A DNA stretch of 64,000 nucleotides from Kosmotoga olearia TBF 19.5.1 (GTDB lineage Bacteria > Thermotogota > Thermotogae > Petrotogales > Kosmotogaceae). The stretch spans positions 992,001 through 1,056,000 of the forward strand of contig NC_012785.1 of NCBI RefSeq assembly GCF_000023325.1, given 5' to 3'. The position numbers and the translations under genes were made by a program. The notes beneath the pieces are model-generated. The model had not been told where the DNA came from. It was given only the letters and a program-made list of their open reading frames with translations, and did not search any database. Below, piece after piece: positions 14,634 to 23,626 of this stretch. Numbering within the stretch: the first letter of the stretch is position 1; each line of letters begins with the position of its first letter.

Positions 14634-16544
14634 ATGCGTAAGAGCCTGTTATTACTCTCCATAGTTGCTATCACAACAGCGTTTATCGTTTCCGGAATAT
14701 ATCTGGCAGAAGTGCAAAAAGGCACTTCTGCTGTTTATTCTGAGCTGAAAAACCTATGCGATGAATTCGTCACTGGTATCGAAGGGGATGTTGAAAACAT
14801 AAAAGAAGTAATTTCTGATTATACCTATAGCTTTTCCTTTTCTTCCAATAAGTTGAGTGAGTTTGTGGCCGGTTTGCAAAACAGAATAGAAGGCCAGGAT
14901 TTTTACATCGTTTTGAATAGTGGTGACCAGGTTGACGCCTTTGGCTATTACAAACTGGTTCCAGGAAGCTTTTTCCCGCTCGATGAAAGGAAAGAACCGT
15001 GGTTCCTAAAAGCCAGAGAGTTTTCAGAAAATGTTTATATCAGTTGTATATACCTTGAAAGAGGGAAACTTTATGTTGATATCTCCTTCGATATTGGAAA
15101 CATTGAAGGTGTTCTGAGAGTAACCAGGATACCTCTGAACAGTGCAACAAAGTATCTCACCAAAAAAGAACGATACGGCATGGTGTTAACGGATAAGGAT
15201 TTTGTAGTTATAGCCTCGAACGACTATCAAAAAGGATCAAAAGTACCTGCTCTTGAAAAAGTTTCAGAAGGATTAAACAAATTCGATTCCGGTGATACAT
15301 GGCTGGTAAAAAAACTGAGCATTTCTGGACAAACGCTGTCTACGGCTTTTTATGTAAACAAGGATATCATTGAATCACAGAAGAAAAAATTAAGGGAACG
15401 TTATACCCTTTGGGTGTTGATTTTGATAGCGCTGGAAATGCTATTCTACATATTCATTATTAGAAGGAGATATGTAATAACCATAGAGGAAAAGGAAGAA
15501 AGCTCAAAAAGCATTATAGTCCCGATAATCTCTCTTTTTGTCGCCCTTGGAATCATAGCGGTGCTGATCTTGATTTTTGGTGAAAACCCACTTTACGGTA
15601 TAAGGGAAATGTTTTCATACGCTTTCCTCAGCAGAGCGGGGCTTTCTGAAACGCTCAACAAAGCTGTTCCTATAACGATAGATGCTTTTGGCCTCGCTAT
15701 TGCTTTCTACGCCGGGCTCTGGAATATAGGGATGGAAGGGCAATTTTACCTTGGGGCCATTGGAGCAGTATGGATATCTGTCTTTCTCATACCCGGTGCA
15801 CCTGTGTGGATATATTTCATAATCATCCCGCTTTTTTCAATCCTTATGGGAGCTATCTGGGGACTGATTCCAGGGTTCCTGAAGGTAAGATTTGGAGTAA
15901 ATGAAATTCTATCGACCCTCATGTTCAACTATGTCGCCATAAGAATCGTGGATTATCTTGTTTACGGACCGTGGAAAAGCTCGTCTGTTAGAAACTTCCC
16001 GCTTTCAGATCCGATACCAGTTAAACTTCCGAAAATTCCAGGTACAGATGTGCATGTCGGGATATTCCTGCTTCCCGTTATAGCCTTGTTGTTGTGGTTC
16101 GTGTTTCAAAAAACAACCTTAGGATTCAAATGGAAAGCGATAAGGCTTAACAACCGGGCTGCCCGTTATGCCGGAATGAACCCCAGACGATTCTTGCTCT
16201 TAGCAATGGTCATAAGTGGAGCCTTTGGAGGGCTTTCAGGAGCAATTCATATGATGGGCGCACAATATGTACTTCAATCCCACTTTTCACCAGGCTATGG
16301 CTACACAGCTATCATTGTTGCCTGGTTGTCCGGGTTAAATCCCTGTGGAATTATGATTTCCGGACCGCTTCTCGCGGGGCTTTTCGTAGGAAATGCGAGG
16401 TTAGAATTATTGATGAAATTTCCTGTGGCAGTTTCCAGTTTCTTCCAGGGAATTGTTCTGCTGACGCTTTTAGTCGGGGGATTCTTGCAGCGTTATCATG
16501 TTAAAGTAATCCCCCGCACCGGGAAGGTGAAACAACATGTCTGA
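14634..16544 (+). CDS. Cache-like sensor domain fused to nucleoside-type ABC permease
   Basis: 636 residues, about twice the length usual for this permease. Residues 5-25 form a membrane segment and 26-255 an extracytoplasmic domain with the double-Cache hallmark DERKEPWFLKA (117-127) and GMVLTDKDFVVIASND (182-197). A second membrane segment follows at 257-276. From about residue 294 the protein is a full BPD_transp_2 permease: NIGMEGQFYLGAIGAVW, RFGVNEILSTLMFNYVA, GFKWKAIRLNNRAARYAG and SGAFGGLSGAIHMMGAQ. No stop or frameshift separates the parts. The start has a weak site, ten bases after the binding-protein stop. The Cache domain may sense substrate or gate transport; this is inference. 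Confidence 0.85.
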   Translation: MRKSLLLLSIVAITTAFIVSGIYLAEVQKGTSAVYSELKNLCDEFVTGIEGDVENIKEVISDYTYSFSFSSNKLSEFVAGLQNRIEGQDFYIVLNSGDQVDAFGYYKLVPGSFFPLDERKEPWFLKAREFSENVYISCIYLERGKLYVDISFDIGNIEGVLRVTRIPLNSATKYLTKKERYGMVLTDKDFVVIASNDYQKGSKVPALEKVSEGLNKFDSGDTWLVKKLSISGQTLSTAFYVNKDIIESQKKKLRERYTLWVLILIALEMLFYIFIIRRRYVITIEEKEESSKSIIVPIISLFVALGIIAVLILIFGENPLYGIREMFSYAFLSRAGLSETLNKAVPITIDAFGLAIAFYAGLWNIGMEGQFYLGAIGAVWISVFLIPGAPVWIYFIIIPLFSILMGAIWGLIPGFLKVRFGVNEILSTLMFNYVAIRIVDYLVYGPWKSSSVRNFPLSDPIPVKLPKIPGTDVHVGIFLLPVIALLLWFVFQKTTLGFKWKAIRLNNRAARYAGMNPRRFLLLAMVISGAFGGLSGAIHMMGAQYVLQSHFSPGYGYTAIIVAWLSGLNPCGIMISGPLLAGLFVGNARLELLMKFPVAVSSFFQGIVLLTLLVGGFLQRYHVKVIPRTGKVKQHV

Positions 16545-17469
16545 ACTTCTTTCTATTACAACCGATCTGGCAAAAGCAGCCGTGAGAGCAGGAACTCCAT
16601 TACTATTCGCGGCCGCCGGCGAGCTATTAACGGAGCGCTCCGGTGTACTCAACCTTGGAATCGAGGGAACCATGTTAATGGGTGCGATAACAGGGTTTGC
16701 TGTCGCAGTTCAAACGGGAAACCCTTACTTCGGAATACTCGCAGCAGCAGTAGTTGGAGCTATTTTTGGATACATATATTCTCTTTTTGTGGTAAATATG
16801 GGGCTCAATCAGGTTGTTACAGGTCTCGCCTTTATGATGATTGGAACTGGCCTGAGTGGTTATATAGGGAGAGCTTATGTTGGAATAGGTTTGAAAAACT
16901 CTCTAAAGCCCATAGAAATCCCATATCTTTCAAAGATTCCGGTTCTCGGAAAAGCCCTTTTTTCCCAAGATATACTCGTTTATTCATCTATAATCCTCAT
17001 CGCATTACTCCATTACTGGTTATTCAAAACACAGAATGGCCTGCACCTAAGATCCGTAGGAGAATCGCCAGAAACAGCAGATTTCACAGGTATAAACGTT
17101 TTCCTTACCAGACAGTTCGCGACTTCATTAGGAGCAACTATAATCGCTGTTGGAGGGGCTTATATTTCCATCGCCTATTCTCCTCTGTGGGTGGAGAATA
17201 TGACAGCCGGAAGAGGCTGGATAGCTCTCGCTCTGGTCATCTTTGCCGGCTGGAGACCATGGAGGGCTTTGCTGGGTGCATATCTTTTCGGGGGAATCTC
17301 CGCATTGCAGTATCGTGCGCAGGTTTTAAATGTGAAGCTTTCCCCCTACATTATGGATATGTTCCCGTACCTGCTTACTGTACTGATAATGATTTTCATA
17401 TCCTCTGAAGCTGCAAGGCGGAAACTCGGTGCGCCTTCAGCAATTGGAATACCTTACAGGAGAAGATAG
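16537..17469 (+). CDS. Nucleoside-type ABC transporter permease, second subunit
   Basis: 310 residues with about eight hydrophobic segments. Signatures are RAGTPLLFAAAGELLTERSGVLNLGIEGTML near the N-terminus and AGRGWIALALVIFAGWRPWRALLGAYLFGG near residue 225, both typical of the BmpC/NupQ type of BPD_transp_2 permease. It overlaps the preceding fusion gene by 8 bases. It has no Cache extension, so the sensor is present once or twice per complex depending on stoichiometry. Confidence 0.92.
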   Translation: MSELLSITTDLAKAAVRAGTPLLFAAAGELLTERSGVLNLGIEGTMLMGAITGFAVAVQTGNPYFGILAAAVVGAIFGYIYSLFVVNMGLNQVVTGLAFMMIGTGLSGYIGRAYVGIGLKNSLKPIEIPYLSKIPVLGKALFSQDILVYSSIILIALLHYWLFKTQNGLHLRSVGESPETADFTGINVFLTRQFATSLGATIIAVGGAYISIAYSPLWVENMTAGRGWIALALVIFAGWRPWRALLGAYLFGGISALQYRAQVLNVKLSPYIMDMFPYLLTVLIMIFISSEAARRKLGAPSAIGIPYRRR

Positions 17470-17470
17470 T

Positions 17471-18964
17471 ATGCAAATCAAAATGGAGGGTATTGTCAAG
17501 AAGTTTGGTTCTGTTGTTGCTAACTCCCAAGTAGACTTTGATGTACTGCCCGGTGAAGTACACTCGCTACTCGGGGAAAACGGTGCAGGAAAAACAACTC
17601 TGATGAAGATCCTGTACGGAATACACATTCCGGATGAAGGAAAGATATTCATCAACGGAGAAGAGAGTTTCATACAATCCCCGCGTATTGCTCTTGAAAA
17701 AGGTATTGGCATGGTTCAACAGCACTTTTCATTGGTACCATCTTTCAGTGTATTCGAAAACGTTATACTGGGGCTTAAAAGTAGAGAAAAGCTCGATAAA
17801 TTGAGAAGAGCCGTTGAGGAAATTATTGAAAGGTTTCATCTCGGACTCGATCTGGATACAAAGATCTGGCAGCTCTCGCACGGGGAAAAACAAAAAGTGG
17901 AAATCCTTAAGTTTCTGTATCGCGATGTGGACCTACTGATCCTCGATGAACCCACGTCGGCCCTCGCACCATCCGAGGTGTATTCTCTCTTTGACATAAT
18001 CCGTGAGTTGAAATCAACGGGAAAATCTGTCGTATTCATAACCCACAAATTGGAAGAGGTTTTTACCGTTTCAGACAGAATAACCATTCTTAGAACGGGA
18101 AAGAAAATTGCCACTGTGGACGCTACAAGCGTTTCACCCCAGGAAGTCGTCAAGATGATGGTTGGGGAATACACAATCATTGAGAAATTCCCGAAAAACA
18201 TCGGCAAAGAGATTTTAAGGGTAAGAAACTTCACAGTTATTGGGGATAGGGGGACACCCGCAGTTAGAAATATCTCTTTCGATTTAAGAGCCGGCGAGAT
18301 TCTCGGGATAGCCGGTGTTGAAGGCAACGGGCAACGCGAGCTTGCAGAAGGGCTCTACGGTTTGCGGACCTACGATGGGGAAATATTTCTCCATGGAAAT
18401 CACGTGAGAATAAACTCTCCCCAAAAAGCCCTCTCATACGGGATAGGTTATATACCTGAAGATAGATTTGTGACAGGGTTGATACCGGATCTATCGGTTA
18501 GTGAAAATATCGTTCTTAAGTCGATAAGTGGCACCCCATTTTCATCAAAAGGGATTATCAACCGGGAGAAAGTCAGGAATTTTTCCGAAAAGGTGGTGAA
18601 AAAATACAGGGTATCACTTCCTTCTATATGGGCACCGATAAAGAAACTGTCAGGCGGTAACGCTCAAAAGGTTCTGGCGGGAAGGGAACTGGAGGCTCCG
18701 TTGAATCTTTTGATAGCTGTTAACCCCACTAATGGACTTGACGTAGCCTCAACCGAACATATTCATAAATTACTACTGAAAACAAGTCAGAATGGAATCC
18801 CTGTCTTACTTATTTCCACCGATCTCGAAGAAATATATAAGATTTCTGATATCATAGTAGTAATGTATAAAGGTAAACTGACAAAAAGGATAGAAGCATT
18901 ACCTGAAAACCAGGAGCTTATCGGTCAATTAATGGCCGGGGTGAACTTCGAGAAATACCTTTAA
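17471..18964 (+). CDS. Double ATP-binding protein of the nucleoside-type ABC transporter
   Basis: About 497 residues with two ABC domains. In the first, Walker A is GENGAGKTTLMK (about 37-48), the signature LSHGEKQKVEIL and Walker B LLILDEPTSAL. In the second, Walker A is degenerate (GVEGNGQRELAE), the signature is LSGGNAQKVLAGREL and Walker B is LLIAVNPTNGLD, where Asn replaces the catalytic Glu context. Asymmetric domains are normal for this RbsA/NupO-like type. Start: ATG at 17471, one base after the permease stop, with AGGAGAAG in front; an in-frame ATG 42 bases upstream would lie inside the permease gene. It energises the two permeases. Confidence 0.92.
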   Translation: MQIKMEGIVKKFGSVVANSQVDFDVLPGEVHSLLGENGAGKTTLMKILYGIHIPDEGKIFINGEESFIQSPRIALEKGIGMVQQHFSLVPSFSVFENVILGLKSREKLDKLRRAVEEIIERFHLGLDLDTKIWQLSHGEKQKVEILKFLYRDVDLLILDEPTSALAPSEVYSLFDIIRELKSTGKSVVFITHKLEEVFTVSDRITILRTGKKIATVDATSVSPQEVVKMMVGEYTIIEKFPKNIGKEILRVRNFTVIGDRGTPAVRNISFDLRAGEILGIAGVEGNGQRELAEGLYGLRTYDGEIFLHGNHVRINSPQKALSYGIGYIPEDRFVTGLIPDLSVSENIVLKSISGTPFSSKGIINREKVRNFSEKVVKKYRVSLPSIWAPIKKLSGGNAQKVLAGRELEAPLNLLIAVNPTNGLDVASTEHIHKLLLKTSQNGIPVLLISTDLEEIYKISDIIVVMYKGKLTKRIEALPENQELIGQLMAGVNFEKYL

Positions 18965-18976
18965 AGGAGGGATCTT

Positions 18977-19423
18977 ATGAAAAGGCTCTACAAATCACGA
19001 AAAGACAAAGTGATCGACGGAGTTTGTGGCGGGATAGCCGAATATTTTGGAATAGACCCGACAATAATAAGGCTTATCTGGGTACTGCTCCTCTTCGCCC
19101 ATGGCGCAGGGTTAATCCTTTATCTCATCGCCATGATTATCATTCCGCGAGAACCACTGGGTGCTTCTGCAGAAAATACGGATCAAAGCGCTGAACGTTC
19201 GGTTAACACTACCCCGACTTCTTTAGAGGACAAAGAGAATAAAATTGACAAAAATCGATTGTTAATGGCTCTCATTGTGATTGTAATTGGGTTTGTCCTC
19301 TTGATGAGTTCTTTCACTACTTTTACAATATTTTCGGTAGTCTTCGGAAAGATTTTCCTTGGTGTCCTGCTCATGGCAGGAGGGGGTTATTTGTTGTACA
19401 AGCTGGTTAAAGAAGGGGAGTGA
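18977..19423 (+). CDS. PspC-domain membrane protein
   Basis: 148 residues. The N-terminal PspC domain reads RLYKSRKDKVIDGVCGGIAE followed by YFGIDPTIIRLIWVLL, with its hydrophobic segment at about 32-55. A polar linker rich in Ser, Asn and Asp follows (about 60-90), then two hydrophobic segments (about 92-112 and 118-140). PspC proteins bind envelope-stress regulators in phage-shock-like systems. AAAGGAGG precedes the ATG. It follows the ABC ATPase by 12 bases but has no obvious tie to transport; it pairs with the next gene, which it overlaps. Confidence 0.88.
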   Translation: MKRLYKSRKDKVIDGVCGGIAEYFGIDPTIIRLIWVLLLFAHGAGLILYLIAMIIIPREPLGASAENTDQSAERSVNTTPTSLEDKENKIDKNRLLMALIVIVIGFVLLMSSFTTFTIFSVVFGKIFLGVLLMAGGGYLLYKLVKEGE

Positions 19424-19428
19424 AATCC

Positions 19429-20322
19429 TTGAAACTAGCCCTTGGATTAATTCTCGTCATTTTAGGCATTTTACTCGTTACTGGAAACCTTACAATGGAT
19501 TCGTTTCATAACGTGATGTTTAACCTCTCAGACTTTTGGCCAATGATTTTGATCTTCGTCGGTCTGGGAATACTTTCCAGCGTCAAAGGGTTCCACTGGG
19601 TAAAATACGTGAATAATATTCTTATCGCTCTATTCGTGTTGTTCCTATTCTTCTGGCCCTCAGGAATCATTGGCGAAGGGGAATTTCAAACCAGCGAACT
19701 TCTTCTGGAAAATCCGGAGAATGTGAAAGTTGAAGCGGTTGAGATTTATCTCAAATCTGACGTTCTTACGCTCACTATAAACAACTTATCTGGCGTGGTA
19801 CAGGAAGACAAGATTGGGGATGTTTGGTATTCCGTATCTTCCGGAACGGTTTTCGACATTCAAAAAAAGTTAAAAGGTGATAGATTTATCATCACCCTGA
19901 ATGTGCAAAAGAAAGATTTTCTAAGCTTCATAGATAAATCAAAGGTCGTTCTAAACCTTAATCCAGCTTACAAATACATTATTTACACGAAATCCGGCGT
20001 GTTCAAAACTGATCTTGATCTTTCCGGTCTTACTATTAAAGAACTGAACATCGAGAGCGGTATTCTGGAATTTTCATTAAATCTCTCTCAGTCCATTTAT
20101 ACGTCTGTAACTCTCAAGGGTGGAGTTATTAAAGGAGAAGTAAACGTCCCCGAAGGTGTAAAGCTGACGCTCAATGCTGGCACTAGTATGAAAAAGATAC
20201 GTTCCCTCGGGGTACAGGAACATCGTTTTGATTCAAATTATATCTTTGGCTCCATGGAAAGCCCCATCGAAAGTACACTGAAAATTGACGCCGGCATACT
20301 GGATCTAGAGGTTTCACGCTGA
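19429..20322 (+). CDS. Membrane-anchored protein with LiaF/toastrack-like C-terminal domain
   Basis: About 297 residues. Four hydrophobic segments occupy residues 1-80 (GLILVILGILLVTGNL, MILIFVGLGILSSV, ILIALFVLFLFFWP). They are followed by a largely beta-strand region of about 210 residues (TINNLSGVVQEDKIGDVWYS onward) that resembles the adhesin-like domains of LiaF/LiaI-type proteins. I recognise the architecture, not a named family. Start: TTG at 19429 lies eight bases after GGGGAG. A GTG at 19420 overlapping the PspC stop is possible but has its ribosome site too close. The pair suggests an envelope-stress role. Its 3' end overlaps the convergent kinase gene by 9 bases. Confidence 0.65.
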   Translation: MKLALGLILVILGILLVTGNLTMDSFHNVMFNLSDFWPMILIFVGLGILSSVKGFHWVKYVNNILIALFVLFLFFWPSGIIGEGEFQTSELLLENPENVKVEAVEIYLKSDVLTLTINNLSGVVQEDKIGDVWYSVSSGTVFDIQKKLKGDRFIITLNVQKKDFLSFIDKSKVVLNLNPAYKYIIYTKSGVFKTDLDLSGLTIKELNIESGILEFSLNLSQSIYTSVTLKGGVIKGEVNVPEGVKLTLNAGTSMKKIRSLGVQEHRFDSNYIFGSMESPIESTLKIDAGILDLEVSR

Positions 20323-21216
20323 AGCTATTTTCAATGCTCTATCTACGATCTTTATTGTCATGGGGAGTTTTCCTACGACCTCTCCATCCATTTCTATGAG
20401 CGTCTCTTTTTTTCCTTCAATTTTTATAACACGTCCCGTGTTGTGAAGCACGGGATTTACTTTTAAATGTTCTCCTTTGTAAACATCAGGAAAATGACAA
20501 AAGAGCTTTAACTTCGGCATCTTGGTTATTCCTACTATATCTATTTTCCCATCAGAAGGATCAGCCAGAGGGCAGATCTTCATGCCTCCACCAAAGTATT
20601 TTCCATTTCCAAAAACCATGAAAAACTGCTCTGTATCGAGTTTTCTGCCATCAATCTCAAGGTTCAATGGGTACGTTCATGTTACAAGAAATTCTATGAA
20701 GAAAGACATCAAATACGAGAACGTCCCTCTGAATTTAAAACGTAACCTATTAAATCTTGTAGTGACCGCAGCATCAAATCCAGTTCCCACAACGTTAACC
20801 GCATAGCGTTTTTGCACACGACCATTAAAATCAGTGAACTCCGTATACAATAAATCACATTCTATAAACTTATTTCCCAATGCATTCTTTACCATATCAG
20901 GATAATTATTTGGAATGCCTAGTGTCCTTATGAAATCATTCCCTGTACCAACACCAATTATTCCAACAGGTATATCATGTCCACCTTCAATGAGACCGTT
21001 AACAACTTCATTGAGTGTTCCATCTCCACCAACGCTTATAACTCTGTCGTAGCCTTCAGCTTTTTTGGCAATTTTCCAGGCGTGTTCCTGAGATTCAGTA
21101 AAGACAACATCGAATTTTCCAAGAATATTTTCTAAAAGCCCTGAAATTTCGTTCTTATAATCGGTAAGACCTTTTCCATTGGAAGCGGTTGGATTAACGA
21201 TCACCAAAACCTTCAC
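20314..21216 (-). pseudogene. Diacylglycerol kinase/YegS-like lipid kinase interrupted by an in-frame TGA
   Basis: The frame encodes a complete DAGK-catalytic protein of about 300 residues: LVIVNPTASNGKG at the N-terminus, VISVGGDGTLNEVVNGL, GIIGVGTGNDFIRTLGIP, VVGTGFDAAV, then FGNGKYFGGGMKICPLADPSDG and EMDGEVVG in the second half. A single TGA at 20679-20677, after FIEFLVT, breaks it. The reading frame is otherwise intact, and a TTG nine codons' worth of bases later could restart translation (second half 20314-20667). With one substitution and no shift, this is either a very recent null mutation, a sequencing error, or a read-through or two-piece protein. It ends the lysine operon. Both halves keep family-conserved residues. 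Confidence 0.8.
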
Positions 21217-21240
21217 GTTTTCACTCCTTAAACTTTTTCT

Positions 21241-22029
21241 TCACTTTTCTTTCCTCATTCTTCTAACCATTTCTTGGGCTATGAAAGCCGCAACATCTTC
21301 CGCAAATGTTCCAGGTCCAAATCCCGCATCGTAACCGAGTTCTTTGGCAAGTTCGTAAGTTATTCTCGCACCACCCGCAATTAATATTACTTTATCACGA
21401 ATTCCCTCGGCTTCCAAAAGTTCTACCAATTCGGTCATATTTTTGATGTGTGCATCCTTAGCCGTAACTGTTTGAGATACAAGGAGAGCGTCAGCATTAA
21501 CCTCTATGGCTTTCGCAACAAACTCTTCATTTGGAACCTGGCTGCCCATGTTGTAAGTTTCAAACATCTGATAGCGCTCCAGACCGTAGTGGCCGGCAAA
21601 TCCCTTCATATTCATAATAGCATCCAGACCAACTGTATGCGCGTCAGTACCTGTAGTAGCCCCAACAACAACTATTTTCCTGCCAATGTTTTCCTTTATA
21701 TACTCATCTATTTCCTGCATCGTCATTTTTTTCACGTTTGCCTTTGGAACCTTTATAGCTGTGTAATCAACCGTGTGAACACATTCTCCATAAGCCACAA
21801 AGAAAGTGAATCCGTGGGTTAGCTCCTTCCAGTAAACAATCTGCGGGTTTTGGAGTCCCATTTTCTTCATGAGACGTTTTGCAGCCTCAACGGCTTCCTC
21901 GCCAGCGGGAACGGGTAGTGTGAAGCTGAGCTGAACTTTTCCATCATTCATTGTATCTCCATAAGGCTTCACCGCTCTGAAGTTAAGGGTCTTATCGAAT
22001 TCTTTTTTCTCAAGATTGTATCCACTCAT
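21241..22029 (-). CDS. kamE: D-lysine/beta-lysine 5,6-aminomutase, beta (B12-binding) subunit
   Basis: 262 residues. The adenosylcobalamin-binding region TDAHTVGLDAI gives the base-off His at 131. MNMK eleven residues later places the PLP-lysine at 142, matching the known His-Lys spacing of this enzyme. LLVSQTVTAKDAH and LIAGGARITYELAKELGYDAGF complete the B12 domain. With KamD it moves the terminal amino group of beta-lysine from C6 to C5. The start overlaps the kamD stop by four bases (ATGA). Confidence 0.96.
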   Translation of the reverse strand: MSGYNLEKKEFDKTLNFRAVKPYGDTMNDGKVQLSFTLPVPAGEEAVEAAKRLMKKMGLQNPQIVYWKELTHGFTFFVAYGECVHTVDYTAIKVPKANVKKMTMQEIDEYIKENIGRKIVVVGATTGTDAHTVGLDAIMNMKGFAGHYGLERYQMFETYNMGSQVPNEEFVAKAIEVNADALLVSQTVTAKDAHIKNMTELVELLEAEGIRDKVILIAGGARITYELAKELGYDAGFGPGTFAEDVAAFIAQEMVRRMRKEK

Positions 22030-23585
22030 TCTTCATCAACCCCCAACATCTTCGGAATAAACGGATTGAAATAATTTTTCCCTTTTTCTACAACTCCATC
22101 GAGTCCTTTTCCGCCGGTTTTACTGCGTTTTATATCCGCAAAAATTCCTCTTTCAAGAGCACCGAAAAGACCTATTTCACGAATTTTTTCCAGGAGTTCC
22201 GTGGTTTCTTGAAGAACCTGCTGAGCTCTTTTCTGGATTATACCGTCCTTTTTGAAGTATATCTCATCACCGATATTTCGCATGTTATTGAAAATATAGC
22301 GAGCGTTCTCAATGGAGAGATACCTATCTGACATGAAAGGAGTGTGTATGGCTTCTGTGAGCATTCCAAGAAGTTGAATCCCCTGATGCGTCCATATGGC
22401 GATGACGTTGAATAGAGCGTCTTGTATGTGCCCTCTAAAGATGTTTCCGGTCATATATTTTGTGGGAGGCATATATTTTAACGGCGCTTTTGGGAATATT
22501 TCCCTCGCCATCTGAGCCTGGGCAAGCTCGTATAAGAAACCATTTTCCAGTTCGGGATCCATTTCGAAAGCGTGTCCTAATCCCATTTGCTCTTCTGGTA
22601 TACCAGCAAGCAAGGCTAATTGCTCATTTATAAACTGTGATGCCAGAACCGTGTGAGCTGCTTCATAAGCGTCTGCTGTTGTCAGATAGTTGTCTTCACC
22701 GGTATTTATTATGACCCCGGCAAAACCATTGATAACCCTACTGAAAAACTGGTCAACGAGGGTTCGCTGCATGTTTATATCCCTGAAAAGAATCCCGTAA
22801 AGAGCATCGTTTAGCATGACATCAAGTCTTTCAAATGCACCCATTGCAGCTATTTCAGGCATACATAAACCCGAGCAATAATTACAGAGGCGAATGTACC
22901 TACCAACTTCTTCCGCGACTTCATCAAGTCCTTTCCTCATTATCTGGAAGTTAGCCTGGGTAGCATAAGTCCCACCAAAACCCTCTGTCGTAGGACCATA
23001 TGGAACATAGTCTAAAAGGCTCTGACCTGTGGATCGAATAACTGCAACTATATCGGCTCCCTGTCTGGCCGCTGCCTGGGCTTGAATAACATCTTCATAT
23101 ATATTGCCGGTAGCTACAATAACATACAGATACGGTTGAGGTCCTTCTCCCAGGCGTTCTATCATCGTTTCCCGGGTCTTTCTGTTGTCTTCTATTTTCT
23201 TTATTGCTTTGTCCACATACGGTTCAAGTGCCTCTCTGATCTTGTCTATCGGATGCATTGGCAATTCCGTAATGTTCAATTTGCCTTTAGCGATTTCTTC
23301 TGCTATCTCCTGCGGAGTCATTCCCGTTTCGAGTATCGCGTTTCCCATAAACAGACTTATACCCTCAGAAAGCAAGCCCTTTTCCTTTATCTGATTTACC
23401 ACAACATTCGGTAATGGAACACCAGTATTATCTACACCGTCAATACCTAAAAGTCTGGTAATGGTTCTTTCAACGCTAACCGTGGTATGTTTATCAACAA
23501 ACTGCTGTACATCAGCAGCGATGTCTTTCGCAAGGTTCCTGGCATATTCAACTTTCTTAAAATCTAGACCAAGCTTACTTTTCAT
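22026..23585 (-). CDS. kamD: Lysine 5,6-aminomutase, alpha subunit
   Basis: 519 residues, the expected length. It forms the TIM-barrel catalytic subunit, using AdoCbl and PLP carried by KamE. Conserved phrases include IVAVIRSTGQSLLDYVPYGP, YATQANFQIMRKGLDE, GFAGVIINTGEDNYLTTADA and PPTKYMTGNIFRGHIQDALF. GGGAGG lies ten bases before the ATG. It follows the MutS-like kamC by 41 bases. Confidence 0.96.
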   Translation of the reverse strand: MKSKLGLDFKKVEYARNLAKDIAADVQQFVDKHTTVSVERTITRLLGIDGVDNTGVPLPNVVVNQIKEKGLLSEGISLFMGNAILETGMTPQEIAEEIAKGKLNITELPMHPIDKIREALEPYVDKAIKKIEDNRKTRETMIERLGEGPQPYLYVIVATGNIYEDVIQAQAAARQGADIVAVIRSTGQSLLDYVPYGPTTEGFGGTYATQANFQIMRKGLDEVAEEVGRYIRLCNYCSGLCMPEIAAMGAFERLDVMLNDALYGILFRDINMQRTLVDQFFSRVINGFAGVIINTGEDNYLTTADAYEAAHTVLASQFINEQLALLAGIPEEQMGLGHAFEMDPELENGFLYELAQAQMAREIFPKAPLKYMPPTKYMTGNIFRGHIQDALFNVIAIWTHQGIQLLGMLTEAIHTPFMSDRYLSIENARYIFNNMRNIGDEIYFKKDGIIQKRAQQVLQETTELLEKIREIGLFGALERGIFADIKRSKTGGKGLDGVVEKGKNYFNPFIPKMLGVDEE

Positions 23586-23626
23586 AATCTCAAGCCTCCC
23601 TGATCTATTTCATTCATTTATTCAAT

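Noticed and set aside
20674-20682. Selenocysteine codon in the lipid kinase
   Set aside because: The position is not catalytic in the family and no insertion element was recognised just downstream.
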